A stretch of DNA of 49,625 nucleotides. Origin: Yinghuangia elevatio (lineage in GTDB: Bacteria; Actinomycetota; Actinomycetes; Streptomycetales; Streptomycetaceae). Below, piece by piece: positions 16,651 to 25,396 of this stretch. The DNA is taken from assembly GCF_040649515.1 (NCBI RefSeq), contig NZ_JBEZFP010000059.1:1-49625 (forward strand), read 5' to 3'. The notes beneath the pieces were generated by a model. That model saw only the letters and a program-made list of their open reading frames with translations. It was not told the DNA's origin and did not search any database. How positions within the stretch are numbered: position 1 is the first letter of the stretch; each line of letters opens with the position of its first letter. The position numbers were made by a program, and so were the translations under genes.

Positions 16651-18099
16651 ATGCTGGAACGCTGGACCGCGGACCGGGTGTTGGCACTGGCACCCGACGC
16701 CGCGTCGCAGAAGGCCGGATCGAAGCTGGCGGCCCCGGGGCCGTGGTCGGGACTGGGGGCGGGGGAGATACCCGTACCGGAGCCGGGCCAAGGGCACGAC
16801 GATCAGCGCGAGAACCGAGAAGACGACCGAGAAGAGGGCCGGGAGGATGGCCGGGGGGCGACAGGCGAGGTGACCGCGAAGCGCGGTGTGTGGGGACTGT
16901 GCAAGGGCAGCGGCGCGACGGCGTACCGCACGGCGGTGGACCTCGACGGTCCGGCGTGGTCGTGCACGTGCCCGAGCCGCAAACTGCCGTGCAAGCACGC
17001 ACTCGGGCTGTTGTTGCTGTGGTCCGCCGGCGGCATCGCGGAGGATGCCGCAGCGGCGCCCGACTGGGTCGAGAGCTGGCTGACAAACCGCCAGGGCCGG
17101 GAGAAGCAGCGTGTCGAGCGACAGGCCGCGGGTCCGATCGACCCCGAGGCCGTACGGCGGCGTGCCGAAGAGCGCGCCGCCCGGGTCGCGGGCGGCGTCG
17201 ACAAGTTGGGCCAGTGGCTCTCCGACCAGGTGCGTCAGGGGCTGGCCGGTGCCGACCGGGCCGGCTACGCCCCCTGGGAGGCCATGGCCGCGTCGATGGT
17301 CGACGCCCAGGCGCAGGGCCTCGCCGGGAGGTTGCGCCGGGCCGGCACAAGACCCGGCTCCGGCGAGGGCTGGCCGGGCCGTCTGCTGGAGGACTACGCG
17401 GTGATGTGGCTCGTGCTGCGGGCCCACGACCGGCTGGACACGTTGGAGCCGCCGTTGGCGGCTTCGCTCAAGTCGCTCATCGGATGGCAGGTCGACGCCC
17501 AGGAGTTGGTGCGCCGCTCGGCCGAGCAGGGTACGTCGGTCCGCGACCACTGGACGGTCCTCGGCAGCCGCGACAACGACGAGGAGAAGCTGACCGTCCG
17601 CCAGATCTGGCTGCGGGGCGAGCAGTCGGGGCGCACCGCCCTGGTCCTCGCCTACGGCGCGGGCGGCCAGGCCCCCGCACTCGCGCTGCCGGTGGGCGAA
17701 CGCTTCGAGGCCGATCTCGTGTTCCACGACGCCGCCGCGCCGCTGCGCGCGCATGTCGCGGAGCGGCACGGGCCGCCCGAGCCGGCCGGCGAGCCGGCGG
17801 GTTGCGATGCGGAGACGGCGGCATTGGCGTACGCCGAGGCGCTGCACAGCGAACCGTGGCTGGAGACCTGGCCCGTCGTCCTGGCGGATGTGGCGGCGGT
17901 CCCGGACTCGCTCGGCTGGCGCATCGCGGGCGGCGACGGATTCTGGCTCCCGGTCGACCGCTCCCGGGCACGCGAGGAGTCCTTGTGGCGGCTCGCGGCG
18001 ATGTCGGGCGGGGCCGGTATGACGGTCTTCGGAGAGTACGGCGCACGCGGATTCGCCCCGGTGACCGGCTGGCACGAAGGCCGGGCCGTGCCGCTCTGA
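16651..18099 (+). CDS. SWIM zinc-finger protein (yehQ-like context)
   Basis: 482 residues from ATG at 16651; no ribosome site is visible, and in-frame codons upstream do not look coding. The SWIM motif is C105-x-C107-x6-C114-x-H116 in WSCTCPSRKLPCKHALGL, preceded by the usual strand (AYRTAVDLDGPAWSC). SWIM domains bind zinc and mediate DNA or protein contacts. The remaining 350 residues are mostly helical then β-rich, with no enzyme motif. It is the first gene of a conserved set with the DUF5691 gene just downstream and the MoxR/DUF5682/VWA operon further on. A SWIM protein accompanies the same set in E. coli (yehQ, from memory). A spacer of about 60 residues after PVPEPGQG is charged and disordered. 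Confidence 0.9.
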   Translation: MLERWTADRVLALAPDAASQKAGSKLAAPGPWSGLGAGEIPVPEPGQGHDDQRENREDDREEGREDGRGATGEVTAKRGVWGLCKGSGATAYRTAVDLDGPAWSCTCPSRKLPCKHALGLLLLWSAGGIAEDAAAAPDWVESWLTNRQGREKQRVERQAAGPIDPEAVRRRAEERAARVAGGVDKLGQWLSDQVRQGLAGADRAGYAPWEAMAASMVDAQAQGLAGRLRRAGTRPGSGEGWPGRLLEDYAVMWLVLRAHDRLDTLEPPLAASLKSLIGWQVDAQELVRRSAEQGTSVRDHWTVLGSRDNDEEKLTVRQIWLRGEQSGRTALVLAYGAGGQAPALALPVGERFEADLVFHDAAAPLRAHVAERHGPPEPAGEPAGCDAETAALAYAEALHSEPWLETWPVVLADVAAVPDSLGWRIAGGDGFWLPVDRSRAREESLWRLAAMSGGAGMTVFGEYGARGFAPVTGWHEGRAVPL

Positions 18100-18260
18100 G
18101 CAGTCGGCAGGCCGGCCGGCGGGGCACGAGGGCGAACGTGGACATGGGCGATGGACGACGAGGGTGTGACCGGCGCCGAGTGTGGGCGGCGACGACCGCG
18201 GCGGTGCGCGAACTCGGCTGAGCGCGCATGGACTTCGGTGCGCGAGAACAGGGGATCGTG

Positions 18261-19793
18261 ATGACGGCAGGCACCGAGACGCTGTGGGAGGACCTGGTCT
18301 CGACCGCTCTTGTGGGCACGGGCAAGCGGCCGGTCCCCGGTGTCGACCCGGGCAGCGCGCTGGGCGCGGCGGTGGACGGCATCGGACGCGAGGACTCGGC
18401 CGAACGCCTCCTGGACCTCGCCGCGTTGGCGCTCGTCCACCGGCGGTCCGGACGGCGTCCGGGGACGGGAGCAACACCGCTGCCGGCCTGCGCTCCGGAC
18501 CCGCGTCCCGCCGTACCCGAGCGGGCGCGCGGACGGCTGCGCCTCCTGCTCGGCAGCAGCACCGGCGACCGACGCACCGCGATCGCCGAACTCCTGCCGG
18601 AATGGCTCGCCGAGGCGCGGGCGCGCGGCTTCCGGGCGCCCGAGTCGGAGCTGCCAGAACTCCTCGACACCGCCCGCTCGCACAGCGAACTCCGGACGGA
18701 CGTCGCCGCGTTGGCAGGTGCACGCGGACGCTGGCTCGCTCGCCTCAACCCGGACTGGGCCTGGGCCGCCCGCGTCGCCGCCGCCGACCTCGCGGAGGAC
18801 CCGGCGTCGTCGTCAGCCGCGGACGAAGGGATTTGGCAGCACGGCCTGTTCGGCGAACGCCTGGCTCACCTGACCGCATTGCGGCAGCGCGACCCGGCCG
18901 CTGCCCGCGACCTGTTGGGGCGGACCTGGCGCGAGGAACCCGCGGAGGACCGCGCCCAGTTCCTCGCGGTCCTGCGTACCGGGCTCTCGCCCGACGACGA
19001 GCCCTTTCTCGAAGCCGCGCTCGACGACCGGGGCAAGGCCGTACGTGCCGGGGCGGCCGCGCTGCTGAGCACGCTGCCCGAATCGGCGCTGGCCCGGCGC
19101 ATGGCCGAGCGCGCCCGGGCCTGCGTGCGCAGGGACGGCGCCGCCGCGGTGGTCGTCCTGCCGCCGGAGGTCTGCGACGAGGCGATGCGCCGCGACGGGA
19201 TAGCCGGTACGTCGCCCACCGGACGGGAGGAACGGGCTTGGTGGCTCGGCGAGATCGTCGCCGCCACCCCGCTGTCGGTCTGGGCCGACGTCTTCGGGGA
19301 GGCTCCGGACCGGATCCTGCGGCGGCGGTTGCCGCGCCGCTGGGCGGAGGACATCCGCGACGGCTGGGCGCGGGCGGCGGTCGCCCAGGGAGACGCCGAC
19401 TGGGCGCGCGCCCAGGTGGGCCGCGGCGCGCCGACGCGCCTGCTCTCCGTACTGCCTGCGGACGAACGCGCCGGGCATGTCGCGGAGCACGTCGCGGAGC
19501 ACGGCCTTTCGGAGGCGTTCCAACTCCTGGCGGGCTGCCCGGCGGTGTGGCCGAAGGTGCTCGGACGGGCCGTGGTGGAGGCGCTGGCGCGGGCGGCCCG
19601 AGAGTCGGCGTACCCGTGGAGCTTCAGCGGCGTCACCGGGCTCGCCGCGCGATCGCTGGACCCCGCACTCGCCACCGAGATCGAGGGACTGGCGGGTGCC
19701 GCGGGTGAAGACGGCTATTGGGGGCGGGCCTTCGCCGATCTGGCCGCGACGCTGCGCGAACGCGCCGTGATGCGAATGGAGTTCGACGAGTAG
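18261..19793 (+). CDS. DUF5691 family protein, HEAT-like helical
   Basis: 510 residues from ATG at 18261, with AGGGGA seven bases upstream; an ATG at 18228 in the same frame lacks a site. The sequence is almost wholly α-helical with Ala/Leu/Arg repeats such as EAALDDRGKAVRAGAAALLS, a HEAT-repeat-like pattern. Near the N-terminus is LVSTALVGTGKRPVPG, which recurs in DUF5691 proteins. No catalytic motif is seen. This family is typically encoded beside SWIM, MoxR, DUF5682 and VWA genes. A scaffold or adaptor role is inferred from the fold and neighbourhood only. Confidence 0.85.
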   Translation: MTAGTETLWEDLVSTALVGTGKRPVPGVDPGSALGAAVDGIGREDSAERLLDLAALALVHRRSGRRPGTGATPLPACAPDPRPAVPERARGRLRLLLGSSTGDRRTAIAELLPEWLAEARARGFRAPESELPELLDTARSHSELRTDVAALAGARGRWLARLNPDWAWAARVAAADLAEDPASSSAADEGIWQHGLFGERLAHLTALRQRDPAAARDLLGRTWREEPAEDRAQFLAVLRTGLSPDDEPFLEAALDDRGKAVRAGAAALLSTLPESALARRMAERARACVRRDGAAAVVVLPPEVCDEAMRRDGIAGTSPTGREERAWWLGEIVAATPLSVWADVFGEAPDRILRRRLPRRWAEDIRDGWARAAVAQGDADWARAQVGRGAPTRLLSVLPADERAGHVAEHVAEHGLSEAFQLLAGCPAVWPKVLGRAVVEALARAARESAYPWSFSGVTGLAARSLDPALATEIEGLAGAAGEDGYWGRAFADLAATLRERAVMRMEFDE

Positions 19794-19808
19794 TCCGGTG
19801 GGTGGGTC

Positions 19809-19908
19809 GACGAGTGCGTCGACGAGTGCTCTGACGACTCGGCCGACGAGTGCTTCGCCTGGTAGCTCGACGATTCTTCTTGGCACGACTGGCACGACTG
19901 GCACGACT
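19809..19908. repeat. Short tandem repeats between convergent genes
   Basis: Three GACGAGTGC units (19809, 19821, 19845) and three perfect head-to-tail GGCACGACT units (19882-19908) lie in the 226-base gap between the DUF5691 gene and the convergent response-regulator gene. They are not separated by spacers of constant length. No hairpin terminator is obvious here. Confidence 0.6.
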
Positions 19909-20019
19909 GACACGGCGATCGGGTCGGCGGAAGGCGCGGTGGTTGGTGGGTGTCCTCGCTGTCCTGTGGGCCCGATGCGACTTGAAGACATAGTCCGGGC
20001 CGTCGCTCCCCGACGTACT

Positions 20020-20703
20020 TCAGGTCTGGTTGGCGGGCGGCGTCGGGCCCAGGCCGGCGTCGCGGGCGATGGCCACCGCTTCCGCGCGACTGCGGGCGCG
20101 GAGTTTGGCGAGGACGTCGCTCACCCGGTTGCGGACGGTCTTCTCCGACAACACCAGCCTGCGCGCGATGGCGCCGTTGTCGAGGCCGTGCGCGAGCAGG
20201 TCGAGGATCTCCCGCTCCCGGTCGGTGAGCTGCGGGAAGGGCACCGCGCCGCGGGTGTGCGCGGGCGAGGCGGAGAAGAACGCCAGGACGCGCTGGGCGA
20301 TGCGCGGTCCGAAGACGGCCTCGCCCCGGGCGACCCCGAGGATCGCCCGGCGGATGTCGTCTCCGTCCGACTCCTTCAGCAGGTAGCCGCGTGCGCCCGC
20401 GCGCAGTGCCGCGAACACCGAGTCGTCGTCCTCGTCCATCGTCAGCACGATGACGGCGGTTGCCGGATGCGTGGTGCCGATGCGCGCCGTCGCCTCCAGA
20501 CCGCCCATGCCGGGCATGCGCAGGTCCATCAGTACGACGTCCGGTGCCAGGCGAGCCACTTCGTCGAGGGCCGCCGCTCCGTCCCCGGCCTGACCGACCA
20601 CGTCGAGGTCGTCGAGGTCTTCCAGTACTGCCACCATGCCCGCCCGGAAGACCGGGTGGTCGTCCACCACCAAGACCCGTACCGGCGTCGTGTCCTCGCT
20701 CAA
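20020..20703 (-). CDS. LuxR-type (NarL) response regulator
   Basis: 227 residues from TTG at 20703 (CAGGGA just upstream). An ATG at 20820 would add 39 Arg-rich residues unlike any receiver domain and is less likely. The receiver domain has the VLVVDDH acidic pair, phospho-acceptor D60 in LMDLRMPGMGG, and K in GYLLKES. The LuxR helix-turn-helix is LTDREREILDLLAHGLDNGAIARRL...EKTVRNRVSDVLAKL. It follows its kinase gene on the same strand and forms a NarL-type pair inserted, in reverse orientation, between the two halves of the SWIM/MoxR cluster. Whether it controls that cluster is unknown. Confidence 0.9.
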   Translation of the reverse strand: MSEDTTPVRVLVVDDHPVFRAGMVAVLEDLDDLDVVGQAGDGAAALDEVARLAPDVVLMDLRMPGMGGLEATARIGTTHPATAVIVLTMDEDDDSVFAALRAGARGYLLKESDGDDIRRAILGVARGEAVFGPRIAQRVLAFFSASPAHTRGAVPFPQLTDREREILDLLAHGLDNGAIARRLVLSEKTVRNRVSDVLAKLRARSRAEAVAIARDAGLGPTPPANQT

Positions 20704-20835
20704 TTCCCTGCCTGTTCTTTGGTGTCGGGTTGGATTCGTATGGCGCCGAGGGCGGCGCCGGGTCGGCTGCGCAGGACGACGTCGATGTCGTCGAACGCGG
20801 AAGGTGCGCACGCGCCTCATACGCGGCGCCGCGGG

Positions 20836-23034
20836 TCACTGGGGGCCGCCTGGCAGCGTGGCCCGCACGATCGTGCCGCCGCCCGCGCGCGGCAGGATGT
20901 CCACGCGTCCGCCGACCTCGCCCGCGCGTTCCCCCATGCTGCGCAGGCCCACCCCCGCGTGCGGGTACACCGGCATTCCGCAGCCGTTGTCGCTGACTTC
21001 GATGACGAGTGTTCCGGCGCGCACGGCCGCGTCGAGCCACAACTCGCCGGCGCCGCTGTGCCGCACGGCGTTGGTGATCGCCTCGGCGGCGATCGCGTAC
21101 GCGGCAACCTCGACCGCCGCGGGCATCGTGTCCAGGCCCGGCCTCAGCTCCACCGAGCAGTGCGGCGTCTCGTAGCCCGCCACCAGGTCGCGCAGCGCGC
21201 CGGTGAGGCCAAGTTGGTCGAGTATCGGCGGGCGCAGCCCGTGCACCACGGACCGCAGGTCGGTCACGGTCTGGCGCAGCCGGTCGCGGATCGACCGGGC
21301 CCGGTCCGCGAGTTCGGGCCGGTCGGAGGACTCGATGCGGCGGGCCAGCGCGTCGAGCTGGTGCGCGGTGCCCGCCAGCGCGGGGCCGACGCCGTCGTGC
21401 AGGTCGGCGCGCAGGCGCCGCCGCTCCTCCTCGCGCGCGACGACGATCCGGGCACGGCTGCGCGCGACGTCGGCGACCAGCCCCGCCGCGTAGGCGAGTG
21501 TCGCCGCGCGCGTCGCGACCTCCTCCACGGCCGCCTGCTCCTCCGGCGTCCAGCGCTCGTCGCCGGGGCGTATCCCGACGTGCAACTCGCCCATGTGCTG
21601 CCCGAGAGCGTGCGCGGGCACCGCCCGCCAGCCCTTCACCGGAGTGCCGCTCACCGCGACCACGGGTGTCTTGCCGTCGCCTTGGAACGCGACGTACGGC
21701 AGCCGCAGCGCCCGCCGGAGCGCGTCGACCAGCCGCTGCAACGCCTCGGTCGGCTCCGACGCGGGCGCGACATGGCGGCCCACCCGGGCGACCACCGCGT
21801 ACGGGTCGTGCCGGTGCCCGAACAGCCAGCGGTCCACGGCCTTCTGCACCGCGCCCCGGCCGACCGCGGCGAGCAGCGCGATCACCGCGACCGCGACGAA
21901 CCCGAGCGTCGAGGTCGGCGCGGCGCGTCCGACGCCGACCACCAGGCCCGCGTACACGCCGACCATGACGAGGGTCAGCACCACGTACACGATCGTGCGG
22001 TTGAGGACCACGACCACGTCGAACATCCGGTGCCGCAGCATCGCGACGGCGATCCCGACCGGCGGCCCGAGCAGGCCGAGACCGAACAGGACGTCGATGG
22101 TCAGCCGGCCCGCGATGACGAGCGACAGCGTCCACGTGATGACCAGGACCATGCCGCCGAGCACCAGCCACTGCAATTGCGTGCGCTGCACGCCGACCGC
22201 GCGCCGGGTACGTACGACCAGGGCGGCGACGCCGAGCGCGGTCCCCGGGAACAACGCCGTTCCGGCGCCCGCGAGCGTGACGTAGCCCAGCCACCGGGTG
22301 CCGGGTATCGCATAGGGGTTGTGGACCTGGTCCGTCACGTCGATCGGTCCGTCGCGGAACATCGCGGCCAGCGCGGCGAGCGTGGCCACCGCGACGATCG
22401 CGTACGCCGGGACCCGCCAGCGCCGCCCGGGCAGGTGCCCGTCCGGGAAGACCAGGAGCAGCAGCGGCACGACCACGAAGTACTGGGCGAATCCCCACGT
22501 CCCGATCCACGCGGCGAAGTCCGCGAACGGCAGCGGGTCGTCGGCGATCTCCTCGGAGATGACGGCGTACAGCGACAGGTTGAGGTACGGCGACAGCGAG
22601 GCCGGGATCAGCAGCAGCCACCCGACCGGGTTGCGCGGCCGCCCGCGCACCACGAACGCCCCGATCACCGGCCACGCCGAGCCGAGCACCACGTCGCCGG
22701 CGGACAGCGCGCGCAGGTCCGCACGGGCCGCGGTCCAGTGGTACAGCGGTACGTACGCGACGCTGGACACGACGGCGACCACCGCGAGCGCGGTGGCCAG
22801 CGCGATCAGGCGCGACTCGGGGATCCGCAGCGCGAGGGCGCGCAGTTGCCCGCGCCGCGACGGGCGCGCGGCACCGGACTCAGCACCGGACTCGGCACCG
22901 GACCCGGACTCGGCACCGGACCCGGGCGCGTCCGCGGAGGCGGCGGCTCCGCTCACGGGCGTGCCGGCTCCACCCGGGGTCGTCGGCTCGTCGGCGTCCC
23001 CCAGGCCGCCGGCGTCGGGCAGATGCGTGGTCAC
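20836..23034 (-). CDS. Multi-pass sensor histidine kinase (NarL-system type)
   Basis: 732 residues from GTG at 23034; a GTG at 23070 is the alternative. A Ser/Gly/Ala-Glu low-complexity N-terminus (DNA tandem repeats at about 22878-22925) precedes about ten transmembrane segments (about 75-345). A GAF-like region (about 400-520, ALRLPYVAFQGDGKTPVVAVSG) follows. The HisKA_3 helix has H546 in LRADLHDGVGPALAG, and the ATPase domain shows AITNAVRHSGA, VSDNGCGMP and GLRSMGERA. The glycerol-channel-like membrane block with cytoplasmic GAF matches actinobacterial kinases whose signal is unknown. It pairs with the regulator at 20020-20703; the 130 bases between them hold no other gene. Confidence 0.9.
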   Translation of the reverse strand: MTTHLPDAGGLGDADEPTTPGGAGTPVSGAAASADAPGSGAESGSGAESGAESGAARPSRRGQLRALALRIPESRLIALATALAVVAVVSSVAYVPLYHWTAARADLRALSAGDVVLGSAWPVIGAFVVRGRPRNPVGWLLLIPASLSPYLNLSLYAVISEEIADDPLPFADFAAWIGTWGFAQYFVVVPLLLLVFPDGHLPGRRWRVPAYAIVAVATLAALAAMFRDGPIDVTDQVHNPYAIPGTRWLGYVTLAGAGTALFPGTALGVAALVVRTRRAVGVQRTQLQWLVLGGMVLVITWTLSLVIAGRLTIDVLFGLGLLGPPVGIAVAMLRHRMFDVVVVLNRTIVYVVLTLVMVGVYAGLVVGVGRAAPTSTLGFVAVAVIALLAAVGRGAVQKAVDRWLFGHRHDPYAVVARVGRHVAPASEPTEALQRLVDALRRALRLPYVAFQGDGKTPVVAVSGTPVKGWRAVPAHALGQHMGELHVGIRPGDERWTPEEQAAVEEVATRAATLAYAAGLVADVARSRARIVVAREEERRRLRADLHDGVGPALAGTAHQLDALARRIESSDRPELADRARSIRDRLRQTVTDLRSVVHGLRPPILDQLGLTGALRDLVAGYETPHCSVELRPGLDTMPAAVEVAAYAIAAEAITNAVRHSGAGELWLDAAVRAGTLVIEVSDNGCGMPVYPHAGVGLRSMGERAGEVGGRVDILPRAGGGTIVRATLPGGPQ

Positions 23035-23232
23035 GCGGTCATGCTGCCTCAGCCCCGGTGGACTCGGCACCGGGGTCCGGCCGATATCCCGGACGAGGGG
23101 TGCCGGTGTCCCTGGTGCCCGGGACGCGGCGGCGCGGAAAGTGGACCATGTCGCCGGGCATCGGGTCCGGTACGTGCCGCCGGGGGGCTGTCAAGCAGGC
23201 GGCGAACATGTGTGGGGGGGAGAAAGATCCAC

Positions 23233-23937
23233 ATGACGTACACGGAACCGGGCCCGGTCGACGGGCGCACCGGGGTGGGGGAGACCCCGGTGCGCCGGAC
23301 CTACTGGCCGCTCGTGGGGGCGGCGGCCGGCGCGCTGGGCGGGATCTCGACGCTGATGCTGGACGTCCGCATGGGCATGCCGGACGGTCCGACCGACACG
23401 ATGACGATCGACCGGGTGAACGACGTCGAGGTCATGGTGTCGCGCGCCGGGTTCCTCGGCGGCTTCGCCGCGGTGGCGCTGCTGCTCGTCACCGCGGCCG
23501 CGTGGCGCCGCCGCGTAGAGCCGCGCGTGCCGGGCAGTACGGCGGCCGGTGTGGTGAGCCTGGCACTGGTGTCCGCGGCCGGGGGGCTGACGCTCGGCTA
23601 CGGGTGGAAGGGCGCGATGGGCATCTACGGCGAAGGCGGCCCGGAGAGCGACGCGTTCGACGTGCAGGGGCGCTACGTCTACTTCATGCTCAACGACTTC
23701 GGCGCCTACATCCCGTGGTTCGGGGTCCTGGTGGCGGCGGGCGCGGTGTGCTGGATGGCGCTTCGCGAGCGGACCGTCGACCGCTGGATCGGGTGGGTAG
23801 GTGCCGTGCTGGTGGCGCTGCCCGTCATCGGCTTCGTGGTGATGTCGGTGCCGGGGCTTGCCGCGATCACGATGCCGCTGTGGATGGTGGTCACGTTCGT
23901 GGGACTGACGTTCGGCAAGAGCACCATCACCCGCTGA
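23233..23937 (+). CDS. Integral membrane protein of unknown function
   Basis: 234 residues from ATG at 23233, with GGGGGGGAG upstream. About five hydrophobic segments are seen: YWPLVGAAAGALGGISTL, FLGGFAAVALLLVTAAAW, GVVSLALVSAAGGLTLGY, IPWFGVLVAAGAVCWMAL and WVGAVLVALPVIGFVVMSV, followed by LWMVVTFVGLTFG. A long extracytoplasmic loop (GIYGEGGPESDAFDVQGRYVYF) contains no recognised motif. It is divergent from the histidine-kinase gene and may share its control region. Function unknown. Confidence 0.82.
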   Translation: MTYTEPGPVDGRTGVGETPVRRTYWPLVGAAAGALGGISTLMLDVRMGMPDGPTDTMTIDRVNDVEVMVSRAGFLGGFAAVALLLVTAAAWRRRVEPRVPGSTAAGVVSLALVSAAGGLTLGYGWKGAMGIYGEGGPESDAFDVQGRYVYFMLNDFGAYIPWFGVLVAAGAVCWMALRERTVDRWIGWVGAVLVALPVIGFVVMSVPGLAAITMPLWMVVTFVGLTFGKSTITR

Positions 23938-24244
23938 CGCCGGCGGGCGGGGACGCTGTGTGACCGGGACGCTTTGCCGGGACGGTGGCGGGGGGCCGCC
24001 GTCTCGGCAGGCGTCCCGGTGTGCCCGAGACCGCGCTGAAGCCCCGTCAGCGCACCGCGCCCGAGGTTCCCGGTTCGCCGGGCGCCTCGGGCGCTTTCGC
24101 GCGTGCTCCGCGGGAAGGCGGGGGCGGTCCGGAACGTGTCAGACCGGCCGGGCAGTCTTGGACATGTCGGGGCAGCCGCGATCACGGCGGCCGGGGCCCT
24201 CGGCCGGATCCAGAGACCGCACACATCGACTCCGGGGGCTGTCC
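23938..24244. other. Intergenic region upstream of MoxR operon
   Basis: 307 bases. It contains one hairpin (24057-24094, listed separately), and the remainder holds the promoter of the MoxR-DUF5682-VWA operon. I cannot name a convincing -35/-10 pair, and no gene is seen. Confidence 0.4.
24057..24094 (+). terminator. Hairpin downstream of membrane-protein gene
   Basis: GCGCCCGAGG (24057-24066) pairs perfectly with CCTCGGGCGC (24085-24094). The loop itself contains a CCCGG/CCGGG dyad, and TTT follows shortly after. This is the likely terminator of the 23233-23937 gene, insulating the MoxR operon. Confidence 0.65.
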
Positions 24245-25396
24245 GTGACCTCTTCCGCACCCACGACTCCCGCGACCGGCGCGGCCGGCCCGGCCGGCGA
24301 CCGGGCGGACACCGGCACCGCGCTGCGGCCGCACGCCGAGCAGGACTTCGCCGCCGAGCTCACGGCGCTGGCCGGAGCCGACGACCGGCCCCGTCCGCCG
24401 CGGTGGCGGCTGTCGCCGTGGGCGGTGTCGACGTACCTGCTCGGCGGTGTGCTGCCCGACGGCACCGTGATCAGCCCCAAGTACGTGGGGCCGCGACGCA
24501 TAGTCGAGGTTGCCGTCACCACTCTCGTCACCGACCGCGCGCTGCTGCTGCTCGGCGTGCCCGGCACCGCGAAGACGTGGGTGTCCGAGCACCTGGCCGC
24601 GGCCATCTGCGGCGACTCGACGCTGCTGGTGCAGGGCACCGCGGGCACCCCCGAGGAGGCGATCCGCTACGGCTGGAACTACGCGCAACTCCTGGCCCAC
24701 GGCCCGTCCCGGGACGCACTGGTCGCGGGTCCGGTCATGCGTGCCATGGCCGAGGGCCGCATCGCACGCGTCGAGGAGCTGACCCGGATCCCCGCAGACG
24801 TGCAGGACAGCCTCATCACGATCCTGTCCGAGAAGACGCTGCCGGTGCCGGAGCTGAACGACGAGGTGCAGGCGGTACGCGGGTTCAACCTCATCGCCAC
24901 CGCCAACGACCGCGACCGCGGCGTCAACGACCTGTCCAGCGCGCTCCGGCGCAGGTTCAACACGGTGGTGCTGCCGCTGCCCGCGAGTGCGGACGACGAG
25001 GTCGACATCGTCGCCCGCCGTGTCGAACAACTCGGCGTCTCGCTCCAGTTGCCGAAGATCGAGGCGGCGGAGGCCGAACTGCGGCGCGTCGTCACGGTGT
25101 TCCGCGAGCTGCGCTCCGGCATGACCGAGGACGGCCGCACCAAGCTCAAGTCCCCGTCCGGGACCCTGTCGACGGCCGAGGCGATCTCGGTGGTCACCGG
25201 CGGCCTGGCGCTCGCCGCGCACTTCGGCGACGGCGTGCTGCGTCCGGCGGACACCGCGGCGGGCATCCTCGGCGCGGTGGTCAAGGACCCGGGCTCGGAC
25301 GCCGTGGTCTGGCAGGAGTACCTGGAGACGGTCGTCCGGTCGCGTGACGGATGGCAGGACTTCTACCGCGCGGCCCGCGAGGCGGGGGCATCTTGA
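24245..25396 (+). CDS. MoxR-type AAA+ ATPase (yehL-like)
   Basis: 383 residues from GTG at 24245. A Thr/Ala-rich N-terminus is followed by the AAA+ core: Walker A G104-VPGTAK-T111; a Walker B-like region around RIARVEELTRIPADVQDSL; sensor 1 in FNLIATANDRDRG; and the arginine-finger region in LSSALRRRFNTVVLPLP. MoxR ATPases remodel or insert cofactors into target proteins, usually with a VWA partner (as in CoxD/CoxE and RavA/ViaA). The stop overlaps the DUF5682 start (TGATG), and a VWA gene follows, so all three are one translationally coupled operon. The target is unknown. Confidence 0.93.
   Translation: MTSSAPTTPATGAAGPAGDRADTGTALRPHAEQDFAAELTALAGADDRPRPPRWRLSPWAVSTYLLGGVLPDGTVISPKYVGPRRIVEVAVTTLVTDRALLLLGVPGTAKTWVSEHLAAAICGDSTLLVQGTAGTPEEAIRYGWNYAQLLAHGPSRDALVAGPVMRAMAEGRIARVEELTRIPADVQDSLITILSEKTLPVPELNDEVQAVRGFNLIATANDRDRGVNDLSSALRRRFNTVVLPLPASADDEVDIVARRVEQLGVSLQLPKIEAAEAELRRVVTVFRELRSGMTEDGRTKLKSPSGTLSTAEAISVVTGGLALAAHFGDGVLRPADTAAGILGAVVKDPGSDAVVWQEYLETVVRSRDGWQDFYRAAREAGAS

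Noticed and set aside
19809..19908. Repeats between DUF5691 and regulator genes as a CRISPR or attachment site
   Set aside because: Units of 9 bases in tandem or uneven spacing, with no integrase, cas gene or tRNA nearby.
19715..23937. Very long open frames on both strands over the kinase/regulator region
   Set aside because: They span gene boundaries and have the composition of shadow frames; the kinase and regulator frames carry all expected motifs.
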